A DNA stretch of 64,000 nucleotides from Caldicellulosiruptor bescii DSM 6725 (GTDB lineage Bacteria > Bacillota > Thermoanaerobacteria > Caldicellulosiruptorales > Caldicellulosiruptoraceae), in the NCBI RefSeq assembly GCF_000022325.1, contig NC_012034.1, forward strand, positions 2,169,501 to 2,233,500, written 5' to 3'. Within the stretch, counting starts at the first letter, position 1. Each line of letters begins with the position of its first letter. Below, one piece after another: positions 9,763 to 18,121 of the stretch. Under the pieces are notes generated by a model that searched no databases, had not been told where the DNA came from, and saw only the letters and a program-made list of their open reading frames with translations. The position numbers were made by a program, and so were the translations under genes.

Positions 9763-11601
9763 TTATCTTCCCCCAAATATTCTGTTTTTCAAAACAACAA
9801 ATACAAATTTAGGAAGTGCAAGCATCCTTTTGAACCTCCATGGCTGGGTTATCAGTCTATAAAACCATTCAAGTCCAAGTCTTTGGAACATTTTGGGTGC
9901 TCTTTTTACCTCACCTGACAAAACATCAAGGCTGCCACCAACACCCATAATAAGCTTACATTTGAGTTTCTTTTTATTTTTGTAAATCCATTCTTCCTGT
10001 TTTTTCATGCCCATTGCAACAAACAAAACATCTGCTTTTGAGGAATTTATAATCTCCACAACCGTGTTATTCTCTTCTTCACTAAAATATCCATGATAAA
10101 TCCCACAAATTTCTAAATTTTTAAACTGTTTTAAAAGATTTTCTTTCGCTTTTTCAGCAATCCCTGGTTTTGCACCAAGTAAGAATACTCTTGCTCTTTT
10201 TTTCTCAAGCTCTGGCATCAAAGACATCATCAGGTCAAAACCTGTGACCCTTTCATACAGTTTTTCTCCAAAATATTTAGATGCCCAAACAACCCCAATT
10301 CCGTCAGGTACATTTAAATCACTCGAATTCAAAATTTTTTTAAATTTCTCGTCCCTTTGAGATAGCATTATCATCTCTACATTGGGTGTAAATACTACTT
10401 TGGGTGAAGATGAAGATAAAAAGTCAATACATTTTTTCTTTGCCTTATTAAAATTAATACAATCAATTCTCACACCCAAAATATTAATGTTTTTTCTTTT
10501 TCTAGTTGTTGATAAAGCCTCTTTTAAAATCTCAAAAGACTTTTCCGCTCTTTGAATCATATTGATTGTTATCTGTTCAATTTTCTTTTGAATTTTTGAC
10601 TCATTGAGCATATACTGGATATTTAAAAGAACATTGTTTACATCAAAACTATCAACATATCCCGCCGGTTTTAAACCATACATTTTAAGAAAACTGTCAA
10701 TTTTGGGATCGTACGATATTCCAACAAACCTCTTGTTCATTTTAGATGCAAATATGAGACTATGAAGACGCATACCAACTATTAGGTCGAAACATCTAAA
10801 AATACCTAAAAGTTCATGAGGCTGAAAACTCTCAGAAAGAATATATGGTTTATTCTTCATTTTTGAAATGATCTCATTTATCTTTATTATGTCCCACTTA
10901 CCCTGAAAAGGAATAAAAACTACATTATATCCTTCATTTTCTATAAGAATGTCCGCAATCTGTGCAATTTTGTCGGTCATATCCTTTTCCTTTTTCCATT
11001 TCCTTACTACTATTCCTATCGTCTTTTTGCTCAAATCTATGTTATAAGTTTGCAATAATTTTTCTACTCTTTTTTCACAGCAAGGATTCAGTAAAAATGC
11101 AGGGTCTGCTGACAAGTCTATTTTGTTTTTAAGCTTCAGTCTGTGTAAAAGGTCAAAAGAATCGTAGTCTCTCACTGTAATATAATCAGCAAGTTTGATT
11201 ATATGCTTGAAAATCAAAATATTATACCACTTTTTTATTGGTCCTATCCCTTGAGAAAAAATAAACACCTTCTTGCCAAATAGCTTGGCAAGAAAAATTT
11301 GAAAGAGGTAATAATAAAGACTTCTGTTGCTTGTCTCATTTTGAAAAAGACTTCCTCCACCGGAAATAAATATATCACATCTTTTTATGGTTTTTACAAC
11401 TTCCCAAATCTTTTTTCTATTGACAGAGTCTACACTGTAAATCTTGCTTGTCAGTTGTGGTCTTGATGAAAGAACAACAACATTTAAATCTTCATTTTCT
11501 TGTCTTTCATATTCTCTCAGCCTATCTATCAAAACCCTTAGTATGGCTTCATCACCAGTATTCAATTGTCCATAATATCCTGATATTACAATATTCTTCA
11601 T
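9763..11601 (-). CDS. fusion of CsaB-like polysaccharide pyruvyltransferase and WecG/TagA/CpsF glycosyltransferase
   Basis: Two-domain protein of 612 residues. Residues 1 to about 360 resemble CsaB pyruvyltransferases: GYYGQLNTGDEAIL at the start, FISGGGSLFQNETS, and the MRLHSLIFASKMN segment. CsaB adds ketal pyruvate to secondary cell-wall polysaccharide, the anchor for S-layer (SLH) proteins. Residues of about 372-612 form a WecG/TagA glycosyltransferase (TPNVEMIMLSQ, DGIGVVWASKYFG, ERVTGFDLM, LFVAMGMKKQEEWI), which in relatives adds N-acetylmannosamine to a lipid-linked precursor. The fusion suggests coupled synthesis and pyruvylation of the wall polymer. No frameshift or internal start with a good ribosome site was seen at the junction. 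Confidence 0.88.
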   Translation of the reverse strand: MKNIVISGYYGQLNTGDEAILRVLIDRLREYERQENEDLNVVVLSSRPQLTSKIYSVDSVNRKKIWEVVKTIKRCDIFISGGGSLFQNETSNRSLYYYLFQIFLAKLFGKKVFIFSQGIGPIKKWYNILIFKHIIKLADYITVRDYDSFDLLHRLKLKNKIDLSADPAFLLNPCCEKRVEKLLQTYNIDLSKKTIGIVVRKWKKEKDMTDKIAQIADILIENEGYNVVFIPFQGKWDIIKINEIISKMKNKPYILSESFQPHELLGIFRCFDLIVGMRLHSLIFASKMNKRFVGISYDPKIDSFLKMYGLKPAGYVDSFDVNNVLLNIQYMLNESKIQKKIEQITINMIQRAEKSFEILKEALSTTRKRKNINILGVRIDCINFNKAKKKCIDFLSSSSPKVVFTPNVEMIMLSQRDEKFKKILNSSDLNVPDGIGVVWASKYFGEKLYERVTGFDLMMSLMPELEKKRARVFLLGAKPGIAEKAKENLLKQFKNLEICGIYHGYFSEEENNTVVEIINSSKADVLFVAMGMKKQEEWIYKNKKKLKCKLIMGVGGSLDVLSGEVKRAPKMFQRLGLEWFYRLITQPWRFKRMLALPKFVFVVLKNRIFGGR

Positions 11602-11704
11602 TCTTTTTTCTCACCCAAATTTATTATTTTGAATAAACTCAAGTTTTATTGCAGAAAATAAACCTTGAAAGTTGCAAATTAAAATCAAAATGGAGGTATT
11701 GAAA

Positions 11705-11863
11705 ATGCCAGACAGAATCACATGCAATGTATCAGACTGCATGTACTGGGATAACAAAAGATGCACCGCTCCATCTATCGAAGTCTCTGTAGATGGCGGC
11801 GGGTCTTCTGCTCAGGGAACAAAAGAAAAAACAAATTGCCACACTTACCAGCTCAGAAGATAG
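11705..11863 (+). CDS. small DUF1540 cysteine-rich protein
   Basis: Short protein of 52 residues with a DUF1540 pattern: CNVSDCMYWDNKRCTA at the N-terminus and a last Cys in NCHTYQ. Four cysteines suggest metal binding. The start at 11705 follows GGAGG by eight bases; the open frame begins earlier but has no ribosome site there. Function is unknown; in other clostridia such proteins are small accessory proteins, often encoded singly. It is transcribed convergently with the QueG-like gene. Confidence 0.85.
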   Translation: MPDRITCNVSDCMYWDNKRCTAPSIEVSVDGGGSSAQGTKEKTNCHTYQLRR

Positions 11864-11866
11864 TGC

Positions 11867-12556
11867 CTATCTTTTTACTTCACTTCCATAAGGACAGACC
11901 CTCATGCATATGCCGCACACCTGACCACGACCGATGAATTTAAACTTTTCCTTCATGTAACTGCTGCATGCATGGGGGTCTATCATCTCGTTTCTCTTAA
12001 TACCTAAATACCATGTCCTTCCGTAGATTGCCTGTGCAGGACAGCTCACAACACAAAGATTACAATCTCCACATTTTGGCTTAATAATATTATTTCTAAT
12101 TCCATTTTCTGGTTTATATGTTGTTAAAATTGTACCCAGTCGCACGCGTGGTCCAAATCTTTCATGAACAAAGAGGTTACTCTTGCCAATAAACCCCATG
12201 CCAGACAGTACCGCTCCTATCTTGTGTGACAGCACACCTGAAAACCCATTGTCCTTACCGTGGACACTTTGTGATGCAGCAACGCTCATGGCAAAATATC
12301 CTTCTGATTCTAAAAACAGCACACCTTTTAAAGTCAAAAGGTCAATGAGGTTGTTTACAGTTTTGTAGTGATGATAGTATGTAAACGTCGGTGAGTCTAT
12401 AATCTCGTTGACAATAGCATCTGAAAGCTTTATAACCACTGTTATACATGTTTTAAATATCTTTAGCTCTTCTGGAAGGTATGGATTTATAAAAGAAAAC
12501 CCTACATCACTTGCACCCTCGGAAATTAACATCTTTTTGAGCTCTTCTAAAAGCAT
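11867..12556 (-). CDS. QueG-like double 4Fe-4S protein, short form
   Basis: Protein of 229 residues with a C-terminal pair of ferredoxin-type cluster motifs: CGDCNLCVVSCPAQAIYG and a second set made by C...SYM plus CGICMRVCPYG. The central region (GKSNLFVHERFGPRVRLGTILT) matches epoxyqueuosine reductase QueG and its paralogues. True QueG is longer (roughly 300-380 residues), and the N-terminal cobalamin-binding part is reduced here, so a different reductase role is likely. The ribosome site is weak (GAGAG). It sits 24 bases after radA on the same strand. Confidence 0.75.
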   Translation of the reverse strand: MLLEELKKMLISEGASDVGFSFINPYLPEELKIFKTCITVVIKLSDAIVNEIIDSPTFTYYHHYKTVNNLIDLLTLKGVLFLESEGYFAMSVAASQSVHGKDNGFSGVLSHKIGAVLSGMGFIGKSNLFVHERFGPRVRLGTILTTYKPENGIRNNIIKPKCGDCNLCVVSCPAQAIYGRTWYLGIKRNEMIDPHACSSYMKEKFKFIGRGQVCGICMRVCPYGSEVKR

Positions 12557-12580
12557 TTTCCAATCAACTCTCTTTATTAG

Positions 12581-13921
12581 CTAAAATATAAAATTCAAGA
12601 CTTCCTCTATATTTGACATACCAAAGACTTCAATCATACCATCATTTTGGATCGCTTCCATATTTCTTTTTGGAATTATTGCTCTTTTAAATCCCAGCTT
12701 TTTTGCTTCATTCAATCTTTTTTCTATATTAGACACAGCTCTAATCTCGCCTGTCAAACCCACTTCACCTATTAATACAGTATCTCCAATGGGAACCCCT
12801 TTATAACTTGAAGCTATGGCACATACAATAGCAAGGTCTGCTGAGGGCTCTGAAACCTTAAATCCACCTGCTACATTTACATATATATCCTGAACATTTA
12901 ACGCAAATCCCATCTTCTTTTCAAGCACAGCACAGAGCATCACGCATCTGTTATAATCAATTCCAGTCACTGTCCTTCTTGGCGTGCCAAAAGATGTTGG
13001 AGTTACAAGTGCCTGTATCTCTAAAAGAATAGACCTTGTTCCTTCTATTGCTGAGTAAATAGCAACACCCTCAACATTGTAGGAGCTTTCCAAAAAAATG
13101 CTTGAAGGATTTTTTACCTCAACAAGTCCACCGTCTGTCATCTCAAAAATTCCAAGCTGGTTTGTAGGACCAAATCTATTTTTGTAAGCTCTGATTACTC
13201 TATAAGTGTTAAACCTCTCTCCTTCAAAATACAAAACACAGTCAACCATGTGTTCCAAAACCCTTGGTCCTGCAATAAGACCATCTTTTGTGACATGCCC
13301 CACAATTACAGCTGTTATTTTATACGTCTTTGCAATTTTCAAAAGCTGCATTGTCACATCTCTGACCTGGGTTACACTTCCAGGTGCTGACTGGTTTTCT
13401 GGTATATACATGGTTTGTATAGAATCAATTATAACAAACTCTGGTTTTGTTTCCAAGATAATATTTTTTATCAAATCAAAATTGGTTTCACACACAACAT
13501 CAAAATTCCCATCTATATTGAGCCTTTGAGCCCTAAGTTTTAGCTGATTTGCTCCTTCCTCGCCTGATACATATAAAACCTTCATTCTTTCGCTTAATAT
13601 ATTTGCAACCTGCAAAAGCAAAGTTGACTTTCCAATCCCCGGCTCACCACCAAGCAAAATGAGCTCTCCCTTTACAAATCCGCCACCAAGGACATTGTCC
13701 AGCTCTTCTATGCCAGATAAAAATCTTTCTTCTTTTGTGCTGACATTAGAAAGTTTTAATACTGCTGAATTCTCTTTTGTAATAGAGATAGTTTCTTTTT
13801 TGTTTTGGTCCATTCTTTCAAGCACAAAGGTATCCCAGCTTGAACAGTTTGGACATCTTCCAAGCCATTTTGAGGTTCTAAAGCCGCACTCCTGGCAAAC
13901 ATAAATGCTTTTTGTTTTCAT
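12581..13921 (-). CDS. radA: DNA repair protein RadA/Sms
   Basis: RadA of 446 residues, usual length. It has an N-terminal zinc finger (CQECGFRTSKWLGRCPNC), a RecA-like ATPase with Walker A GGEPGIGKSTLLLQ, the RadA-specific KNRFG motif (YKNRFGPTNQLG), and a C-terminal Lon-protease-like domain. It acts in branch migration of recombination intermediates. AAGGAGAA precedes the ATG by a good distance. It is divergent from the glycosyltransferase gene at 14050. Confidence 0.97.
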   Translation of the reverse strand: MKTKSIYVCQECGFRTSKWLGRCPNCSSWDTFVLERMDQNKKETISITKENSAVLKLSNVSTKEERFLSGIEELDNVLGGGFVKGELILLGGEPGIGKSTLLLQVANILSERMKVLYVSGEEGANQLKLRAQRLNIDGNFDVVCETNFDLIKNIILETKPEFVIIDSIQTMYIPENQSAPGSVTQVRDVTMQLLKIAKTYKITAVIVGHVTKDGLIAGPRVLEHMVDCVLYFEGERFNTYRVIRAYKNRFGPTNQLGIFEMTDGGLVEVKNPSSIFLESSYNVEGVAIYSAIEGTRSILLEIQALVTPTSFGTPRRTVTGIDYNRCVMLCAVLEKKMGFALNVQDIYVNVAGGFKVSEPSADLAIVCAIASSYKGVPIGDTVLIGEVGLTGEIRAVSNIEKRLNEAKKLGFKRAIIPKRNMEAIQNDGMIEVFGMSNIEEVLNFIF

Positions 13922-14000
13922 TTTAGTTTCTCCTTAAAATCATTTCAAATCCACATGATATATTTTTATCACATTTTCACCCTTTTATAAAGAGTTATGA

Positions 14001-14006
14001 TATAAT
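14001..14006 (+). promoter_or_regulatory. -10 element for the GT4 glycosyltransferase gene
   Basis: TATAAT lies 44 bases before the start codon, in the 128-bp region between the divergent radA and glycosyltransferase genes. No clear -35 box stands 17 bases upstream, so only the -10 is called. Confidence 0.4.
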
Positions 14007-14049
14007 CTAATCGATAGGTACTTAAGTTGAGGAGGTCTGTTTTTCAAAA

Positions 14050-15177
14050 ATGAAAGTTTTGCACCTTATAAGCGGTGGTGATACAGGGGGAGCAAAGACA
14101 CATATAATAAACCTGTGTTCAAAACTAAAAGATCTTGTCAGTCTTAAAATTATATGTTTCATGTACGGGCAATTCTATGAAGAGGTAAAAAATGCTGGAA
14201 TTGATATAGATGTTATTCAACAATCCTCTCGATTTGACTTGAGTGTGGCTGACAGAATTGCGCATATCGTTAAAGCTGAAGATTATGATATAATTCACTG
14301 TCATGGTGCAAGAGCAAATTTTATTGGAATGTTTTTAAAACGAAAAATCAAAAACAAGCCATTTATCACAACAGTACATAGCGACTTTGATTTAGATTTT
14401 CAGGACGTTTTTTATAAAAGAGTAGTGTTTTCATTTCTTAATAAACTTTCTTTAAAAAGATTTGACTATTTTATTTCTGTGGGATCTGCATTGATTGACA
14501 AAATAAAAGGACTTGGGGTGAAAGAAAATAGAATTTTTCTTTTGTACAATGGTTTTGACTTTTCAAAAGAGATACATTATGTGCAAAAGGATGAATTTTT
14601 ATCAAAGTTTTTTGATAGAAAAGTATTTGACTCCAAAATAGTTATAGGAAACTTGAGCAGGTTATACAAGGTAAAAGGTTTAGATGTATTTATAAAAGCC
14701 GCCAATATAATAGCTAAAAAATATCCTGAGGTCATTTTTTTAATCGGCGGAAGTGGTCCTCAAAAGGAATTTTTAAAGCAAATGATAAGTGAATACAATT
14801 TAAATGACAGGGTATTTCTACTTGGCAGTATAAAAAATCCATATGACTTTTTTAATAGCATAGATATAAATGTCATAAGTTCATACTCTGAAACTTTCCC
14901 ATATTCAATCTTAGAAGCAACAGCACTTGAAAAGTGTTGTATATCAAGCAAAGTGGGTTCAGTGCCAGACTTGATTGAAGATGGTAAAAATGGTTTTTTA
15001 TTTGACGCTGGAGATTATAAAGGGCTTGCTCAAAAGATAGAAATTCTTTTGCAAAATAAAGACCTTATCAAAGAATTTGGACAGCTTCTTTCTAAAAAAG
15101 CAAAAGAAAAGTTTTCTGCAGAAAATATGGCAAGGATGCAATTTGAGATTTATAAAAGCATACTTTCGAAAAAATAA
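14050..15177 (+). CDS. GT4-family glycosyltransferase
   Basis: Glycosyltransferase of 375 residues with the GT-B fold. The N-terminal GDTGGAKTHIINL segment resembles the sugar-acceptor side of GT4 enzymes. The C-terminal donor domain shows IGNLSRLYKVKGLDVFIKAA, GGSGPQKEFL and the ESYSETFPYSILEAT region with the E-x7-E motif. It transfers an activated sugar to a lipid or polysaccharide acceptor at the cytoplasmic face of the membrane; the substrate is unknown. GAGGAGG precedes the ATG. It is a single gene, divergent from radA and convergent with the PII gene. Confidence 0.88.
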   Translation: MKVLHLISGGDTGGAKTHIINLCSKLKDLVSLKIICFMYGQFYEEVKNAGIDIDVIQQSSRFDLSVADRIAHIVKAEDYDIIHCHGARANFIGMFLKRKIKNKPFITTVHSDFDLDFQDVFYKRVVFSFLNKLSLKRFDYFISVGSALIDKIKGLGVKENRIFLLYNGFDFSKEIHYVQKDEFLSKFFDRKVFDSKIVIGNLSRLYKVKGLDVFIKAANIIAKKYPEVIFLIGGSGPQKEFLKQMISEYNLNDRVFLLGSIKNPYDFFNSIDINVISSYSETFPYSILEATALEKCCISSKVGSVPDLIEDGKNGFLFDAGDYKGLAQKIEILLQNKDLIKEFGQLLSKKAKEKFSAENMARMQFEIYKSILSKK

Positions 15178-15235
15178 AAGGGCTACTTGCTTTAAAAGTC
15201 TTATTTTTAAACTTCTTAGCAAGATAGCCCTTTTG
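15176..15235. terminator. bidirectional terminator between the GT4 and PII genes
   Basis: An inverted repeat with arms AAAAGGGCT...CTTGCT and AGCAAG...AGCCCTTTT spans the gap between the convergent genes. It is T-rich on both strands and so could end both transcripts. Confidence 0.8.
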
Positions 15236-15256
15236 ATTTTTAAATCTAAAATAACT

Positions 15257-15592
15257 CTACAGCTTTACGTTTCTTTCCTTGCTACTAATCCTTATAACTT
15301 CACTTACCTCTGATACAAAAATCTTCCCATCCCCTGGATTTCCTGTTGAACAGCAGTCCAAAATAATGTCGATCACCTTTTCAAACTTCTCATCACTCAC
15401 AACAATCATTACCAGAACCTTAGGAAGAAGATCCACGGTATAGCTTCCAGCTCTCCACTGCAAGGTGATACCGCGCTGTATGCCTCTTCCTTTAACTCTC
15501 ATAACTGTCATTCCGTATATGCCCTCTTTTTCAAGGCACTCCTTGAGGTCGTTGAGCTTTTCTTCTCTTATGATAGCTTCTATTTTTTTCAT
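15257..15592 (-). CDS. glnK: nitrogen regulatory PII protein (GlnK/GlnB)
   Basis: PII signal protein of 111 residues. The T-loop keeps Tyr51 (GSYTVDLLPKV), the residue modified in uridylylated PII proteins, but the usual Tyr46 is Trp (TLQWRAGS). The B-loop is STGNPGDGKIFV. PII senses 2-oxoglutarate, ATP and ADP, and blocks AmtB when nitrogen is plentiful. It follows amtB by 18 bases in one operon, the normal arrangement for glnK. GlnK is preferred over GlnB from this linkage. Confidence 0.95.
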   Translation of the reverse strand: MKKIEAIIREEKLNDLKECLEKEGIYGMTVMRVKGRGIQRGITLQWRAGSYTVDLLPKVLVMIVVSDEKFEKVIDIILDCCSTGNPGDGKIFVSEVSEVIRISSKERNVKL

Positions 15593-15610
15593 CTCAAAAC
15601 ACCCCCAAAA

Positions 15611-16831
15611 TTAAATTCCGCTGTAAGCCTCTTCGCCATGCTGAGATATGTCAAGACCAACAGTCTCCTCTTCATATGTCACAGCCAAACCTATGCTTTT
15701 GTCAAGCAATTTTGAAATTATTATGGTCATAATAAACGAAAATGCCCAAACAATTAACACCGAGATAAGCTGAACAAAAAACAGCTTGTAGTTACCAAAT
15801 AAGAGCCCATCGTTTCCTGCCGGATTTACAGCCTTGCTTGCAAATATTCCTGTTGCAAGCGCCCCCCAAGTTCCACCCATTCCGTGGCAAGCCCAAACAT
15901 CTAAAGTCTCATCAAGTTCTAATCTTTCTCTGAGTCTAATACAGTAAAATGATATTATGGAAGCAACTGCAGCAATCACAATTGCTGAAAGGGAGTTTAC
16001 ATAACCTGATGCAGGTGTTATTGCAACAAGCCCAACAACTGCACCTGTTGCAATTCCAATTGCGCTTGGTTTTTTGTAAAGCCAGCTTATAATCATCCAG
16101 GAAATTGCAGCAGAGGCTGCCGCAACATTTGTGACAACAAATGCGTTGACACCAATCTCGTTTGCAGCAAGGCTGCTACCTCCATTGAACCCGAACCATC
16201 CAAACCAAAGTAAAAACGCACCAACAAGTGTTAAAGGAATATTATTTGGCTCCATCTGAACTTTGCCAAAGTCCTTTCTTTTTCTTAGCACAAGGGAAAG
16301 CGCCAGAGCTGAGCTACCTGCAGTGATATGCACAACAGTACCTCCTGCAAAGTCTAAAGCTCCTAAGTTTTTGAGCCATCCACCTTTTGCCCACACCCAA
16401 TGCGCAACTGGATTGTAAACAAATATTGACCATAGCAATGTAAAAAGTATATAACTGCTAAATTTTATTCTCTCAACATAAGCACCTACAATAAGTGCAG
16501 GAGTAATTGCTGCAAACATCATCTGAAATGCCATAAACAAAAGGTGTGGAATGCTACCCGCATAGTCAGGGTTTGGCTTATAACCTACATTTTTTAGTCC
16601 TGCCCAATCTAAAGTGCCTATAAAACCAAATTTATCAGGTCCAAAAGCCATGCTATAACCGATCAAAACCCATTCAATGCTGATAAGGCCCAGAGTCAGT
16701 GCTGACATGGTAATTGTAGAAAGAAGGTTTTTTCTTCTGACCATACCACCATAAAAAAGACCTACTGCTGGTGTCATCAGCATAACCAAAGCAGTTGAAA
16801 TTAAAACCCATACAATGTCTGCATAGTTCAT
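15611..16831 (-). CDS. amtB: ammonium transporter AmtB
   Basis: Ammonium channel of 406 residues with about eleven membrane segments. Family motifs include PAVGLFYGGMVRRKN, the DFAGGTVVHITAG segment carrying the first pore His, and the second pore His in WACHGMGGTWGA. The ATG at 16831 is preceded by GGGGGTG with six bases between; a TTG five codons upstream would lie inside that site. Expressed from a consensus promoter at 16933-16961 through a leader with a strong hairpin. First gene of the amtB-glnK operon. Confidence 0.97.
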   Translation of the reverse strand: MNYADIVWVLISTALVMLMTPAVGLFYGGMVRRKNLLSTITMSALTLGLISIEWVLIGYSMAFGPDKFGFIGTLDWAGLKNVGYKPNPDYAGSIPHLLFMAFQMMFAAITPALIVGAYVERIKFSSYILFTLLWSIFVYNPVAHWVWAKGGWLKNLGALDFAGGTVVHITAGSSALALSLVLRKRKDFGKVQMEPNNIPLTLVGAFLLWFGWFGFNGGSSLAANEIGVNAFVVTNVAAASAAISWMIISWLYKKPSAIGIATGAVVGLVAITPASGYVNSLSAIVIAAVASIISFYCIRLRERLELDETLDVWACHGMGGTWGALATGIFASKAVNPAGNDGLLFGNYKLFFVQLISVLIVWAFSFIMTIIISKLLDKSIGLAVTYEEETVGLDISQHGEEAYSGI

Positions 16832-16883
16832 CCAAAACACCCCCAAATTTTATTTTGAAAGTCTATATCCGCCTAAAATGCAA

Positions 16884-16917
16884 AATGGGGACATACCTTT
16901 TTTGGTATGCCCCCATT
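16884..16917 (-). promoter_or_regulatory. 14-bp hairpin in the amtB leader, attenuator-like
   Basis: Near-perfect inverted repeat: AATGGGGACATACC and its complement with one G-U pair, loop of six bases. On the minus strand it is followed by TTTTGCATTTT. The predicted transcript start is only about ten bases upstream, so the hairpin forms the very 5' end of the amtB-glnK mRNA. It could be an early terminator or an mRNA-stabilising or protein-binding element; the sequence alone does not decide. Confidence 0.6.
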
Positions 16918-16932
16918 GGCAATTACGATTTT

Positions 16933-16961
16933 ATTATATTCTTTTGAGTGTAAATTGTCAA
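16933..16961 (-). promoter_or_regulatory. consensus sigma-A promoter of amtB-glnK
   Basis: TTGACA and TATAAT are separated by exactly 17 bases on the minus strand. The start codon lies about 100 bases downstream. Both boxes match consensus fully. Confidence 0.85.
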
Positions 16962-16990
16962 TAGGTGAAAGAGAAAAAGTTCTAAATTGC

Positions 16991-17020
16991 AAAAATAAAA
17001 GCCCCTTGGAAAAAGGAGCT
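16991..17020 (-). terminator. intrinsic terminator after rpsI
   Basis: On the minus strand AGCTCCTT pairs with AAGGGGCT (one G-U pair) around a five-base loop, followed by TTTATTTTT. It lies 13 bases past the rpsI stop codon. Confidence 0.85.
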
Positions 17021-17032
17021 GCAAAAATTCTT

Positions 17033-17431
17033 TTATCTTTTCGAGAACTGGGGTGCTCTTCTTGCTTTCTTGAGACCGTATTTCTTTCTCTCCACCATAC
17101 GCGGGTCTCTTGTAAGAAATCCTGCTTTTTTCAAAACCGGTCTTAAAGTTGGGTCAGCAAGCACAAGCGCTCTTGCAATTCCATGTCTTACTGCACCCGC
17201 TTGACCAGAAAGACCGCCGCCTTTAACCTTTGCAATTACATCATATTTACCGAGAGTTTCAGTAAGTGTCAATGGCTGCTTTACAATAATTCTCAATGTC
17301 TCAAGAGGAAAATACTCTTCCATGTTCTTATCGTTCACAATAATTTTGCCATTTCCAGGTGAAAGCCAAACCTTAGCAACAGAAGTTTTCCTTCTACCAG
17401 TTGCATAGTATTTTATCTGTGCCACTTTCAT
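17033..17431 (-). CDS. rpsI: ribosomal protein S9
   Basis: S9 of 132 residues, the usual length. It begins with the conserved [16 protein letters not shown] and contains [19 protein letters not shown]. The basic C-terminal tail ([17 protein letters not shown]) reaches the P-site tRNA in the 30S subunit. It follows rplM by 18 bases, as in most bacteria, and ends at the terminator at 16991-17020. Confidence 0.98.
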   Translation of the reverse strand: MKVAQIKYYATGRRKTSVAKVWLSPGNGKIIVNDKNMEEYFPLETLRIIVKQPLTLTETLGKYDVIAKVKGGGLSGQAGAVRHGIARALVLADPTLRPVLKKAGFLTRDPRMVERKKYGLKKARRAPQFSKR

Positions 17432-17449
17432 ATCCTCCCCTAACTAAAA

Positions 17450-17878
17450 CTAAATTTCCAGCACTTCTGGCTTTTGCGCTGCATGTGGATGATTTGGTCC
17501 TCTGTAAACTTTGAGCTTTCTCATAAACCTATCTCTCAGCCTATTTTTAGGAAGCATTCCGCGCACCGCAATCTCAATTGCCTTCTCCGGATGCTTTTCA
17601 AGAAGTCTGCGATATGGTATGAACTTAAGTCCCCCAGGATACTTTGTGTGATATCTGTATCCATCCTTATCAAGCTTTTTTCCCGTTAAAACAACCTTTT
17701 CAGCGTTTATAACAATCACATAGTCACCTGTGTCAACATTAGGTGTAAACTGGGGTTTATGCTTCCCTCTCAAAATCACAGCAATTTTTGCTGCAAGTCT
17801 TCCAAGCGGCTTTCCTGTTGCATCAATAACATACCACTTCTTTGGAACCTCGTTTGGTTTTGCAAGGTATGTCTTCAT
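17450..17878 (-). CDS. rplM: ribosomal protein L13
   Basis: L13 of 142 residues from the chosen ATG ([15 protein letters not shown]), with [19 protein letters not shown] and [10 protein letters not shown]-type motifs of the family. A GTG five codons upstream directly touches the GAAGGAG ribosome site and is less likely; the ATG has a spacing of about 14, longer than usual. First gene of the rplM-rpsI operon, with a consensus-like promoter at 17968-17996. Confidence 0.96.
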   Translation of the reverse strand: MKTYLAKPNEVPKKWYVIDATGKPLGRLAAKIAVILRGKHKPQFTPNVDTGDYVIVINAEKVVLTGKKLDKDGYRYHTKYPGGLKFIPYRRLLEKHPEKAIEIAVRGMLPKNRLRDRFMRKLKVYRGPNHPHAAQKPEVLEI

Positions 17879-17967
17879 CGCTTTCTTCTTCACTCCTTCT
17901 GAAATTTTGTTTTCTGAAAATCTATATTATCAACTCATACTCGGGGCCTCATTTTAAAACATTAAAT

Positions 17968-17996
17968 ATTCTAATACATTATATTGTCAATGTCAA
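17968..17996 (-). promoter_or_regulatory. promoter of rplM-rpsI
   Basis: TTGACA, 17 bases, then TAGAAT on the minus strand. A second TTGACA directly follows the first. It starts the L13-S9 transcript about 80 bases before the rplM start. Confidence 0.75.
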
Positions 17997-18121
17997 TTGC
18001 TTGGACAAGTATTTTTAAAATAGACTCAAGAGTATCTTCAATCTAAAAATACAAAGCATCTGACAAGAATTTTGGTAAAATATAAATGTAAACTCTGCAT
18101 TAAAGAGAGGGGGAAATCTTA

